Positions 1 to 6,584 of a stretch of DNA of 11,387 nucleotides are shown piece by piece (position 1 is the first letter of the stretch; each line of letters begins with the position of its first letter). A program made the position numbers and the translations under genes. This DNA is from an uncultured bacterium (lineage in GTDB: Bacteria > Actinomycetota > Coriobacteriia > Coriobacteriales > Atopobiaceae): positions 1-11,387 of the forward strand of contig CAJMNO010000045.1 in the NCBI GenBank assembly GCA_905214865.1, written 5' to 3'. The notes below the pieces were generated by a model. The model saw only the letters and a list, made by a program, of their open reading frames with translations. It made no database searches and was not told where the DNA came from.

Positions 1-16
1 AGCCGGGAAGCGGCGG
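1..16. repeat. Right-arm fragment of GTGAG-YR-CTCAC palindrome family, cut by window edge
   Basis: The stretch CGGGAAGCGGC at positions 4-14 is identical to the right arm of the complete copy at 9011-9053. The window therefore probably starts inside another copy. Only 11 bases match, so this is tentative. Confidence 0.35.
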
Positions 17-144
17 ATCAATCACCAACACTGTGCAATAGGGGATTGAGCGCACTTTTGTCGGGCCATCTCCTTCCGACCGCGAGACAAGCACCGGGTT
101 TCTGCAGGTGGTTGGGACACCTTAGATCACAGGCTCCAGTTCAT

Positions 145-190
145 GGCAGCAAACTCCCTATGTGAGCACTCACTTTGGACTCCTCTTGCC
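145..190. repeat. Palindromic repeat, GTGAG-YR-CTCAC family, copy A
   Basis: The element runs from GGCAGC to TTGCC around the core GTGAGCACTCAC (162-173). Its left arm (CAAACTCCCTATGTGAG) matches the left arm of the copy at 9011-9053 (CAAACTCCCGAAGTGAG). The outer right arm has drifted and pairs only partly. It lies 25 bases left of copy B. Confidence 0.6.
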
Positions 191-215
191 AATTGGGTTG
201 GAAGTCGAAGCCAGA

Positions 216-263
216 TGGCGACGGGAGCCTGACGTGAGTGCTCACATCAGGCTTCGGCTGCCA
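216..263. repeat. Palindromic repeat, GTGAG-YR-CTCAC family, copy B
   Basis: This is one of the best-preserved copies. The inner arms AGCCTGACGTGAG and CTCACATCAGGCT pair with a single mismatch around the central TG, and the outer ends are TGGC and GCCA. The arm sequence (GCCTGA/TCAGGC) differs from that of the 9011-9053 copy (TCCCGA/TCGGGA), yet each copy pairs with itself. That points to selection or copying as a palindrome. Confidence 0.7.
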
Positions 264-352
264 GTGATTTATACCTGGAATCATGACTGATCTTATTACC
301 TGCGGTTACGCTGAAATCAGCCGGCCAGGGGCACAAGAGGCTCGCGACGAAG

Positions 353-377
353 GCACTCACATCGGGCGCTACATGCC
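353..377. repeat. Half-palindrome, GTGAG-YR-CTCAC family
   Basis: GCACTCACATCGGG at 353-366 matches the right half of the family consensus and is followed by a degenerate arm ending in TGCC. No matching left arm is visible, so it is a decayed or partial copy. Confidence 0.4.
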
Positions 378-547
378 ATGGTTTGAACTCCGATGCTGTC
401 CGCAGGCGTCAAATCACGCTTGGGGGGATTCATCCCAGGTCCACGGGAGGCCCTCCCGTAAGCTGGGTGCGCTTCCCTTCCTCTTTGACATCCGATGGCC
501 TTCAGCCCACCGCTGGCGGCGCCCGCCGAGCGCGTTGGCACATGGCT

Positions 548-707
548 GCTGAGGAATGTCGAGTATTGGCAATTAGGGAAGCCTCGCCGCTGGGGAAAGC
601 TGAGCATTGGCACCCGTGGACGCCCGTTTTCTGCCAACACTCGCGATTCCTCAGCGAAATCGTCTGGGGTCCCCTCCGCAGATTGCCACTACTCGCATTT
701 CCTCAGC
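548..707. repeat. Cluster of 24-bp repeats, three full copies and one deleted copy, mixed orientation
   Basis: A 24-bp unit begins TGCCA, has ACTCG in the middle and ends TTCCTCAGC. It occurs at 632-655 (+), 684-707 (+) and 548-571 (-). A shortened copy at 599-612 (-) keeps the two ends (TGCCAAT and CTCAGC) and has lost the centre. The copies differ at a few internal positions, so they are not a recent duplication. The inverted pairs 548-571/632-655 and 599-612/632-655 could form stem-loops. I cannot assign a function. Protein-binding sites or remnants of a small repetitive element are both possible. Confidence 0.6.
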
Positions 708-803
708 AGGTGCCGTTGTCGGACGCCGCCTGCCCCACGCAAATGCGCGGCCACGCCATTGCCTGGCACGCCCCGGGCCGCGACCCAAGCCTTAATCACG
801 CCC

Positions 804-833
804 AAGACCCTGCATGCCCCGTCGCGGTAGAAT
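804..833 (+). promoter_or_regulatory. Possible promoter of the flavodiiron gene
   Basis: TAGAAT at 828-833 resembles a -10 box and lies 59 bases before the GTG start at 893. AAGACC at 804-809, 18 bases upstream, is only a poor -35 match. Transcription would begin near 840 and give a leader of about 50 nt containing the strong Shine-Dalgarno site AAAGGAGG (880-887). Confidence 0.35.
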
Positions 834-892
834 CGCGTGGACTAGTGTGAGCGGGTGAGAAGGAGTCTCTCCCCTTCCCAAAGGAGGAAGCT

Positions 893-2047
893 GTGAAGGT
901 CTCTGACGATATCGCCTTCGTGGGCGTGAACGACCACAGGATCGACCTGTTCGAGGGCCAGTACGACGTGCGCGAGATCGGCATGTCCTACAACTCCTAC
1001 GTGATCCTGGACCAGAAGGTCGCGGTCATGGACAGCGTGGACGCCGCCTTCCGCGACGAGTGGTTTGCCAACCTGGACCAGGTGCTGGGCGACAGGAAGC
1101 CCGACTACCTGGTGGTCCACCACATGGAGCCCGACCACTCCGCCAACATCGCGGCGTTCATGGACCGCTATCCCGAGGCCCAGGTCGTCTCGTCCGCCCA
1201 GTCGTTCAAGATGATGCAGGCCTACTTTGGCGTGGACTACAGCGACCGCGGCGTGGTCGTGAAGCAGGGCAGCACCCTCAAACTGGGGAGGCACACCCTG
1301 AGCTTTGTCGCCGCCCCACAGGTGCACTGGCCCGAGGTCATGTTCAGCTACGACGAGACGGACAAGGTGCTGTTCTCGGCGGACGCCTTTGGCAAGTTTG
1401 GCGCGCTCGACGTTGAGGACGACTGGGTCACCAACGCCCGGAGCTACTACTTTGGCATCGTGGGCAAGTTTGGCAAGAACGTCCAGATGGCGCTGAGCAA
1501 GGTCGCGGGCTGCTACGTCAAGGCCATCTGCCCGCTGCACGGCCCCGTGCTCACGGGCGACCTCTCGCGCTACCTGCGCCTGTACGACACCTGGTCGAGC
1601 TACCGCCCCGAGGAGAGCGGCGTGACGCTGGCCTACACCTCGGTGTACGGCCACACCAAGGAGGCCGTGCGCGAGCTTGAGGAGAAGCTCCGCAAGGGCG
1701 GCGCCACGGTTGCCGCCTATGACCTGGCGCGCGACGACATGGCCCAGGCGCTGGCGAGCGCGTTCCGCTACGACCGCCTGGTCCTGGCCACCACCACCTA
1801 CGCCAACAGCTACTTCCCCTTCATGCACACGTTCGTGACCGACCTCGTGGAGCACAACTATCAAAACCGCACCGTGGGCATGGTCGAGAACGGCAGCTGG
1901 ATGCCCGTGGCCGCCAAGCAGATGCGCGAGGCGCTGGAGGGGCTGCCCAGCATCAGGTTCGCCCGCAACGTCGTGACCCTCAAGGGCGCGCTGAACGACG
2001 ACTCGCGTGGTCAGCTCGACGCCCTGGCAAAGGAGCTCCTGGCCTAG
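893..2047 (+). CDS. fprA: FprA-type flavodiiron protein (O2/NO reductase)
   Basis: The 384-residue protein matches the two-domain class A flavodiiron proteins, cytoplasmic enzymes of anaerobes that reduce O2 to water and/or NO to N2O using electrons from rubredoxin or other carriers. The N-terminal metallo-beta-lactamase-like domain (about 1-240) carries the full diiron ligand set: H77, E79 and D81 in the motif HHMEPDH, then H145, D164 and H216 (CPLHGP). The C-terminal flavodoxin domain (about 243-384) has the FMN phosphate loop TSVYGHT at 249-255. Length is close to the usual 390-400, and there is no fused rubredoxin or flavin-reductase domain. The GTG start is supported by AAAGGAGG five bases upstream. 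The gene stands alone and is followed by a strong terminator. Whether it prefers O2 or NO cannot be told from sequence. Confidence 0.95.
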   Translation: MKVSDDIAFVGVNDHRIDLFEGQYDVREIGMSYNSYVILDQKVAVMDSVDAAFRDEWFANLDQVLGDRKPDYLVVHHMEPDHSANIAAFMDRYPEAQVVSSAQSFKMMQAYFGVDYSDRGVVVKQGSTLKLGRHTLSFVAAPQVHWPEVMFSYDETDKVLFSADAFGKFGALDVEDDWVTNARSYYFGIVGKFGKNVQMALSKVAGCYVKAICPLHGPVLTGDLSRYLRLYDTWSSYRPEESGVTLAYTSVYGHTKEAVRELEEKLRKGGATVAAYDLARDDMAQALASAFRYDRLVLATTTYANSYFPFMHTFVTDLVEHNYQNRTVGMVENGSWMPVAAKQMREALEGLPSIRFARNVVTLKGALNDDSRGQLDALAKELLA

Positions 2048-2097
2048 CGCAGGCAGGGGAGACGAACGCGGCTCCCGCACTGCCAGTGGAAACGACT

Positions 2098-2137
2098 CGG
2101 GGGAGGTCCCGCCGGGAGCCTCCCCCGCTTTCGTCTT
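2098..2137 (+). terminator. Terminator after the flavodiiron gene, possibly bidirectional
   Basis: A perfect 9-bp stem, CGGGGGAGG (2098-2106) and CCTCCCCCG (2119-2127), encloses a second stem TCCC-GCC-GGGA. The T-rich tail CTTTCGTCTT follows. It lies 50 bases after the flavodiiron stop and 28 bases from the stop of the convergent nitroreductase, so it may serve both. A weaker hairpin (GGCAG/CTGCC ends, about 2053-2084) precedes it. Confidence 0.8.
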
Positions 2138-2164
2138 GCATGGGTGAGAGGAGCGGGCCTCTCG

Positions 2165-2695
2165 CTAGATCCGCACGACCATCTGGTCCAGGGGCCTCCG
2201 GTCGCCGTGATGGTGGCTGGGCTCGACGCCCTCGGCGGGGTACCCTAGGTCGAGCAGGCACACCGGCACGACGCCGTCCGGGGTCCCCAGGGCCTCGGCG
2301 ACCGCACGTGTGTCGTAGCCGCGTGCCCACAGGGTCCCCAGCCCCAGGTCGGTGGCCTCCATCATCATCTGGTCGCAGGCGATGGAGGCGTCCATCTCCC
2401 GCGTGGTGTAGTCCTCGTACAGGGTCTCGTGCCTGTTGTGGTACACGCGCGAGAGGTCGCAGCACACGGCAAGCACCACGGGCGCGTCAAAGGCCATGCG
2501 GGTGGCCTGGCGCAGGCGGGCGAGAGACTCCGGCGACTCCACCACGTAGACCACGACCGGCTGAAAGTTGCACGCGGAGGGCGCGATGCGCGCGGCCTCC
2601 AGGACCTTGTCCAGCTTCTCGTCCTCCACGGGGCGCTGGTCGAACCTCCTCACCGAGAAGCGCCTGCGGGCGAGGTCGAGGTAGTCCTTCTCCAT
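2165..2695 (-). CDS. Nitroreductase family protein (FMN-dependent)
   Basis: The 176-residue protein belongs to the compact nitroreductase branch: FMN flavoproteins that use NAD(P)H to reduce nitro compounds, quinones or flavins. Near the N terminus the FMN-phosphate motif R12-F-S14-V-R16 is present. PSACNFQP at 39-46 and the glycine-rich DLGLGTLWA at 116-124 are typical flavin contacts. The frame is open further upstream, but ATG at 2695 is chosen because GGGAGGA lies just before it and the homologous region starts there. A GC-rich hairpin (GCCCC-CGA-GGGGC, 2712-2724) sits in the leader. TATGCT at 2749-2754 (minus strand) is a possible -10 box without a clear -35. The gene lies 162 bases after the mgtA stop on the same strand. 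The true substrate is unknown. Confidence 0.9.
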   Translation of the reverse strand: MEKDYLDLARRRFSVRRFDQRPVEDEKLDKVLEAARIAPSACNFQPVVVYVVESPESLARLRQATRMAFDAPVVLAVCCDLSRVYHNRHETLYEDYTTREMDASIACDQMMMEATDLGLGTLWARGYDTRAVAEALGTPDGVVPVCLLDLGYPAEGVEPSHHHGDRRPLDQMVVRI

Positions 2696-2793
2696 GTGTC
2701 CTCCCAACTGAGCCCCCGAGGGGCCCGGCTCGCGTTCCGTTACGCCACAGCATACCGCTCGGGGCATGCGGGCGGCGTGCCGCGGATGCCACT

Positions 2794-2851
2794 GGGGCGG
2801 GGGCCGCGACCACCCCACCGAAGCGCGGGGACGGTGTCCGCCCCCTGCCCC
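2794..2851 (-). terminator. Weak candidate terminator or structured spacer after mgtA
   Basis: GGGGCGGGGGC (2794-2804) pairs with GCCCCCTGCCCC (2840-2851) with one bulge and a loop of about 35 nt that has some internal pairing. It starts just beyond the mgtA stop on the minus strand. There is no T tract, so termination is only a guess. Confidence 0.3.
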
Positions 2852-2857
2852 CATCCC

Positions 2858-5596
2858 CTACATCAGGTGACCGAAGCGGTGCACGTAGAGCGCCCTCACC
2901 ACCATGACCAGGGCGACGTAGCCCAGCACGATGAGCGGCAGCATGCCGAGGAACGCCGCGGGGATCGCCGCCATGCCCAGTGCGGTCCCCACCCCGGTGA
3001 AGGGAATGGCCAGTGCCAGGGCGATGGCGACGGCGTCGAGCAGCAGCACGCGCCAGTCGGCCATGCTCTGGAAGAACGGGATGCGCTCCGTGCGGACCAG
3101 GTGCACGAAGAGCACCTGCGTGCACATGGACTCGGCAAACCAGCAGGCCTGGAAGGTCCCCGCAAACAGGGCGGAGGCAGCCGGGTTGCCCGCGACCTGC
3201 GCCCAGGTGCCGCCCGCGACCGCCGGGCACACCACAAAGAACAGCAGCGCGTAGGTGAGAATGTCAAACACCGAGCTGGTTGGCCCGATCCACCGCATGA
3301 AGCTCGCGATGGAGCCGGGCTGCCAGGCGCGCGGGTGCATGAGCTCGGAGCCGTCGACCCTGTCCCAGGGGATGGCCGTGCAGGCGCAGTCGTAGATGAA
3401 GTTGAGCAGGAGCAGCTGCACGGCAGTCATGGGCAGGAAGGGCAGGAACACGCTGGCGACCAGCACCGAGAAGATGTTGCCAAAGTTGGAGCTGGCAGTC
3501 ATCTTCACGTACTTGTTCATGTTGAAGTAGGTGCGGCGCCCCTCGACGATGCCGCGCTCCAGCACGCCCAGGTCCTTCTCCAGGAGGATGATGTCCGCCG
3601 CCTCCTTGGCCACGTCGGCCCCGGAGTCGACCGAAACGCCGCAGTCGCTGGCACCCATGGCGGCCGCGTCGTTGACGCCGTCGCCCATGAAGCCGACCAC
3701 GTGGCCGCGGGCGCGCAGGGCCCTGACCACGCGGACCTTCTGGTCGGGCGAGAGCTTGGCGAACACCGTCACGTCCTCAACGCGCGCCTCCAGCTCCTCG
3801 TCGCTCATCGCAGCGATCTGAGCGCCGTCCAGGGTCCCCCTCACGTCGAGCCCGATGGTGCGGCACACGTTCGCCGCGACCCTCATGGAGTCCCCCGTGA
3901 GGACCTTGGTGGTGACCCCGTGCTGGGTCAGCGCCGCCACGGCGTCGGCCGCGCTCCGCTTGGGCGGGTCGAGAAACGCCAGGTACCCTATCAACGTCAT
4001 GCCCCGCTCGTCGCTGCCCGAGAGGACGCCGACGCCCGACGGGTCGGCCTTGCGCGCCACGCCCAGCACGCGCATGCCCTTGTCCGCCAGGTCGTAGGCC
4101 TTCTGCAGGACGATGCGCTGCATGTCGTCGGTGAGCTCCACGACCTCGCCGTCAAACTCCACGTCGCTGCAGACCTGCAGGACCTCCTCGATCGCGCCCT
4201 TGGTGATCATGCTCGTGTTGCCGTGGGAGTCGCCCACCACCACGCTCACGCGACGGCGCTCGAAGTCGAAGGGGACCTCGTCCAGCAGGTGCCACTCGCT
4301 GGTGAGGGCGTCCACGTCCAGGCCGGGCGTGCCCGCGCGGCCCTCCTCGGTCGCGCGCCGGATGATGGCGGAGTCGATGAGGTTGCGCATGCCCGTCTCG
4401 TAGAAGCTGTTGAGGAAGGCGTAGCGCAGCACGCGGCCGTCCTGCTCCCCCATCACGTTGAGGTGGCGCTCCAGGACCACGCGGTCCTCGGTGAGCGTAC
4501 CGGTCTTGTCGGTGCACAGCACGTCCATGGCGCCCAGGTTCTGGATGGAGTCCAGGTGCTTCACGATCACGCGGTCGTGCGAGAGGTCCACGGCCCCCTT
4601 TGCCAGGCAGGTCGTGACGATCATGGGCAGCATCTCGGGCGTCAGCCCCACGGCCACCGAGAGGGCGAACAGCAGCGCGGACAGCCAGTCTCCCTTGGTG
4701 ATGCCGTTGATCACGAACACCAGCGGCGCCATGATGACCATGAGCCGCAGGAGCAGCCTGCTGACCGAGGCGATGCCCTCGTCGTAGGCGGTCTTGCCGC
4801 GCTTGACCCCCAGGCTGGAGGCCATGTTGCCAAACATCGTGTTGGCGCCCACGGCGCACACCACGGCGACGCCGCTGCCCGATACCACGGTCGAACCCAT
4901 GAACACGATGTTGGAGAGGTCCGTGGCCGCCGTGCTCCCGTCGGATGCCGCCTGGGGGCAGGCCGCCGCGGTCCTCTCCACGGGAATGCTCTCGCCTGTG
5001 AGCGAGGACATGCCCAGGAAGAGGTCGCGGGCGGATATCACGCGCGCGTCCGCCGGGACGATGTCGCCCGCGGAGAGGTGCACGATGTCGCCCACCACCA
5101 CGTCTGCCAGCGGGACCTCCCTGCGACCGCCGTCCGCGCGCTCCACGCAGCAGGTGGTCTGGATGGTCTTGGCCAGGGCCTCGGCCGCATCGCCGCTCCT
5201 GCCCTCCTGCACAAAGCGAAGCGTCGCCGAGAGCAGGATCATCGCGACGATGATGATGACCGTGGACGGGTTGCGGTCCCCCGGCGCGGAGAAGATCACG
5301 TCGGTGAGCAGCGAGACCAGCGCAAGGAGCGCGAGGATGCCCGTGAACGGGTCGAGGAACGCCTTGAGGAAGCGGACCGGGGCGGAGTCCCTGTGGCCGT
5401 GCGAGACCTCGTTGGCCCCGTACGAGGCGCGGGCGAGCTCAATCTGGGCCTGCGAGAGCCCCCTCCTTTGCGAGTTGAGCTCGGCGAGGGCGTGGTCCAC
5501 GTCGAGGGCCGAAATCCTGCGCAGCCAGTCGAGCTGGAACTCCCTGCGCTCCTGCGCCCTCTTGTCGGTTGCGGTCTTCTTGGTGTGCAGCGTCAT
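2858..5596 (-). CDS. mgtA: MgtA-type magnesium-importing P-type ATPase (P3B)
   Basis: The 912-residue inner-membrane pump would use ATP to bring Mg2+ into the cell. The actuator motif TGES is at 200-203 and the phosphorylation motif DKTGTLT starts at D363. The hinge motif GDGVND is at 638-643. The membrane segment around N732 and D736, followed by IPWD at 742-745, is the signature of MgtA/MgtB rather than Ca2+ or heavy-metal pumps. Length matches the family (about 900). The frame is open 17 codons further, but ATG at 5596 is preferred because GGGGAGG lies seven bases upstream and MTLHTKK resembles family N termini. The Shine-Dalgarno site is partly paired in a small hairpin, and a 28-codon ORF lies in the leader, suggesting post-transcriptional control. 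No partner gene such as mgtC is present. Confidence 0.95.
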   Translation of the reverse strand: MTLHTKKTATDKRAQERREFQLDWLRRISALDVDHALAELNSQRRGLSQAQIELARASYGANEVSHGHRDSAPVRFLKAFLDPFTGILALLALVSLLTDVIFSAPGDRNPSTVIIIVAMILLSATLRFVQEGRSGDAAEALAKTIQTTCCVERADGGRREVPLADVVVGDIVHLSAGDIVPADARVISARDLFLGMSSLTGESIPVERTAAACPQAASDGSTAATDLSNIVFMGSTVVSGSGVAVVCAVGANTMFGNMASSLGVKRGKTAYDEGIASVSRLLLRLMVIMAPLVFVINGITKGDWLSALLFALSVAVGLTPEMLPMIVTTCLAKGAVDLSHDRVIVKHLDSIQNLGAMDVLCTDKTGTLTEDRVVLERHLNVMGEQDGRVLRYAFLNSFYETGMRNLIDSAIIRRATEEGRAGTPGLDVDALTSEWHLLDEVPFDFERRRVSVVVGDSHGNTSMITKGAIEEVLQVCSDVEFDGEVVELTDDMQRIVLQKAYDLADKGMRVLGVARKADPSGVGVLSGSDERGMTLIGYLAFLDPPKRSAADAVAALTQHGVTTKVLTGDSMRVAANVCRTIGLDVRGTLDGAQIAAMSDEELEARVEDVTVFAKLSPDQKVRVVRALRARGHVVGFMGDGVNDAAAMGASDCGVSVDSGADVAKEAADIILLEKDLGVLERGIVEGRRTYFNMNKYVKMTASSNFGNIFSVLVASVFLPFLPMTAVQLLLLNFIYDCACTAIPWDRVDGSELMHPRAWQPGSIASFMRWIGPTSSVFDILTYALLFFVVCPAVAGGTWAQVAGNPAASALFAGTFQACWFAESMCTQVLFVHLVRTERIPFFQSMADWRVLLLDAVAIALALAIPFTGVGTALGMAAIPAAFLGMLPLIVLGYVALVMVVRALYVHRFGHLM

Positions 5597-5603
5597 GGCG
5601 ACA

Positions 5604-5619
5604 CCTCCCCTGCACGGGG
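5604..5619 (-). promoter_or_regulatory. mgtA ribosome-binding site within a small hairpin
   Basis: On the minus strand the sequence CCCC-GTGCA-GGGG (5607-5619) pairs the first four bases of the mgtA Shine-Dalgarno site GGGGAGG (5604-5610). The stem is short, but such pairing could lower translation unless a competing structure forms upstream. Confidence 0.35.
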
Positions 5620-5683
5620 CTTTGCACGCGGCCGCCCGCATGGGCATCTGGCACGCGCGGGGACCGGCGGACGCTGGGTGCGA

Positions 5684-5770
5684 CTACCGGCGGCAGCCGC
5701 CACCCCGACCGGCGGCCGCCATCCCAAGTGAGTACGTTGTGGCTGTTCGATGCGAACTATCGCCGTCCAT
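5684..5770 (-). CDS. Possible 28-residue leader peptide upstream of mgtA
   Basis: An ATG at 5770 is preceded by the strong Shine-Dalgarno sequence AGGAGGAGG with good spacing, and opens 28 codons ending in TAG at 5684-5686. The peptide begins MDGDSSHRTATTYSLGM and ends in a glycine/arginine-rich tail. The stop lies 87 bases before the mgtA start. Leader peptides such as MgtL are known to control mgtA in enterobacteria. This peptide does not resemble MgtL and is not proline-rich. Its position, ribosome-binding site and GC-rich hairpin-forming downstream sequence make an attenuation-type role conceivable. The ORF could still be chance. Confidence 0.35.
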   Translation of the reverse strand: MDGDSSHRTATTYSLGMAAAGRGGGCRR

Positions 5771-6097
5771 GGATGGCACCTCCTCCTGGTCGTGGCATCT
5801 GCCTGGGCCATGGCTGCCCCTGCCGCCCCTCCGTGGGGCGACTGCAACCACTATGGTACCCGCTCATATGGGTATGCAAGCACGTGCGAGAGATACGCGA
5901 CACCCGGATTCCAACCTGTCGCCTTGGCAGCGAGGTGGGATGTGCTGCCACGCCCGTCTCGCCTGGCACGGGAGACGCGAGAGGTCGCAGCCCCTCACCC
6001 AACGCGAAAGGCTCGGACCACGCAGCCGCAGGCGTCTCGCCTGGCGAGAGGGATGCGGGATCGTGCGCCCCGCCCTCACCCCGCCGGGGCTGCCGGC
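5771..6097 (-). other. Structured gene-free region upstream of mgtA
   Basis: No gene is credible in this stretch between hxlR and mgtA. It holds several clean hairpins: CGCCCC-tccgt-GGGGCG (5824-5840), TACCC/GGGTA (5857-5874), GCGACA/TGTCGC (5897-5922), CCCC-GCC-GGGG (6079-6089) and the near-perfect palindrome TCTCGCC-T-GGCGAGA (6035-6049). CGTCTCGCCTGGC occurs twice, at 5955-5967 and 6033-6045, and the first copy can pair with GAGACG about 10 bases later. On the minus strand TTGCAT (5879-5874) and CATAGT 18 bases on could be a weak mgtA promoter. The hairpin at 6035-6049 or 6079-6089 may end hxlR. I looked for an M-box and did not find one. Confidence 0.5.
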
Positions 6098-6448
6098 CTA
6101 CTCGCCCCGGCCCTCCCTCTCCCTGAGGTAGTCGATGTACTGCTCGCCCCACGTCTGGATGCTGTCGAGCACGGGCCCAAAGTCGCGGCCGATCGCGGTG
6201 AGCGAGTACTCCACGCGCGGCGGGACCTCGGGAAACACCTCGCGTTTGACGAGCCCCTCCGCCTCGAGCGCCTTGAGCTGCGACGACAGCGTGGAGTGCG
6301 TGAGGTTGGGCATGAGCCTCTGGAGCTCGCCAAATCTCAGGGTGCCCCCACTCAGGTGGTGCATCACGAGGATGGCCCACTTGCCCTGCAGGAGCCTCTG
6401 TGCCGTCACGAACGGGCAGTTGCCAAAGCCGTCCTGTCCCCTGTCCAT
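6098..6448 (-). CDS. HxlR/DUF24-family winged-helix regulator
   Basis: This is a 116-residue DNA-binding protein of the HxlR family, small dimeric winged-helix regulators often sensing quinones, aldehydes or oxidants. The hallmark N-terminal NCPFVTAQRLLQGKWAILV places a cysteine at residue 11, where several family members (YodB, HypR) have their redox-sensing cysteine, followed by the G-K-W motif at 22-24. The helix-turn-helix covers about 36-68 (RFGELQRLMPNLTHSTLSSQ) and the wing about 76-84 (PPRVEYSLT). ATG at 6448 has GGGGGAGG upstream. The gene is divergent from the dioxygenase with 136 bases between starts and probably controls that promoter, and perhaps its own. It has only this one cysteine, so any redox switch would act between subunits or by alkylation. 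Confidence 0.93.
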   Translation of the reverse strand: MDRGQDGFGNCPFVTAQRLLQGKWAILVMHHLSGGTLRFGELQRLMPNLTHSTLSSQLKALEAEGLVKREVFPEVPPRVEYSLTAIGRDFGPVLDSIQTWGEQYIDYLREREGRGE

Positions 6449-6474
6449 CTGCCCTCCCCCTTGGTATGCCAGAA

Positions 6475-6563
6475 GATACCTAGTAGTGAGAAAAAATGTT
6501 ATTTGCTATCGCAAGTGTAGCAGTTATGCTTGCGCCAGTACAAAGTCACTACCTACTAGTATC
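6475..6563. promoter_or_regulatory. Divergent control region with a likely HxlR operator
   Basis: The spacer is strikingly AT-rich for this genome. GATACCTAGTAGTGA at 6475-6489 is repeated in inverted form at 6546-6563 (minus strand GATACTAGTAGGTAGTGA, three extra bases). The second copy contains the perfect palindrome TACTAGTA (6554-6561). TACT...AGTA half-sites are the kind reported for the HxlR/DUF24 regulator YodB. The two copies flank the probable promoters, as expected for a repressor or activator of both genes. The family link is from memory and the binding itself is inferred. Confidence 0.55.
6503..6530 (+). promoter_or_regulatory. Possible promoter of the dioxygenase gene
   Basis: TTGCTA (6503-6508) and TATGCT (6525-6530) are separated by 16 bases and lie between the two inverted operator copies. 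CGCAAG/CTTGCG (6510-6515 and 6529-6534) also forms an inverted repeat here. The start would fall near 6537, leaving the downstream operator copy at about +9 to +26. Confidence 0.4.
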
Positions 6564-6584
6564 CAGAGACTTAGGGGGTTTGAG

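Larger units (their letters stand above)
1..892. other. Gene-free block rich in repeats and hairpins
   Basis: I see no credible gene here. The open frames have no plausible Shine-Dalgarno site, no recognisable domain, and overlap one another on both strands. The block holds copies of the GTGAG-YR-CTCAC palindrome family (1-16, 145-190, 216-263, 353-377), a cluster of 24-bp repeats (548-707), and two good hairpins. The first hairpin is ACGGGAG-GCC-CTCCCGT at 443-459, extended by CCCAG/CTGGG at 434-438 and 463-467. The second is at 511-532, with arms GGCGG/CCGCC flanked by CGCT/AGCG. The last 60 bases carry the weak promoter and the leader of the flavodiiron gene. The hairpin at 434-467 could end a transcript entering from the left, but it lacks a clean T tract. 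Confidence 0.6.

Noticed and set aside
383..850. 155-codon plus-strand frame in the left gene-free block
   Set aside because: It runs through the 24-bp repeats, has no good ribosome-binding site and resembles no family I know.
842..2080. 412-codon minus-strand open frame
   Set aside because: It is a shadow of the flavodiiron gene, with valine/histidine-rich low-complexity translation.
2429..5731. Very long plus-strand open frame (1100 codons)
   Set aside because: It is antisense to mgtA and the nitroreductase, both with full family motifs. Its histidine- and arginine-rich translation is typical of a GC-rich shadow frame.
5597..6097. M-box (ykoK) magnesium riboswitch upstream of mgtA
   Set aside because: A GTTGGGTGAGG stretch on the minus strand recalls the M-box start, but the other conserved blocks (CCAATGGGTCAACAG, GCTGGATGC, GTGCTAAA) are absent.
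5750..6520. Plus-strand frame with a signal-peptide-like N terminus
   Set aside because: The apparent signal sequence is short and unsupported by a ribosome-binding site, and the second half is antisense to the HxlR gene.
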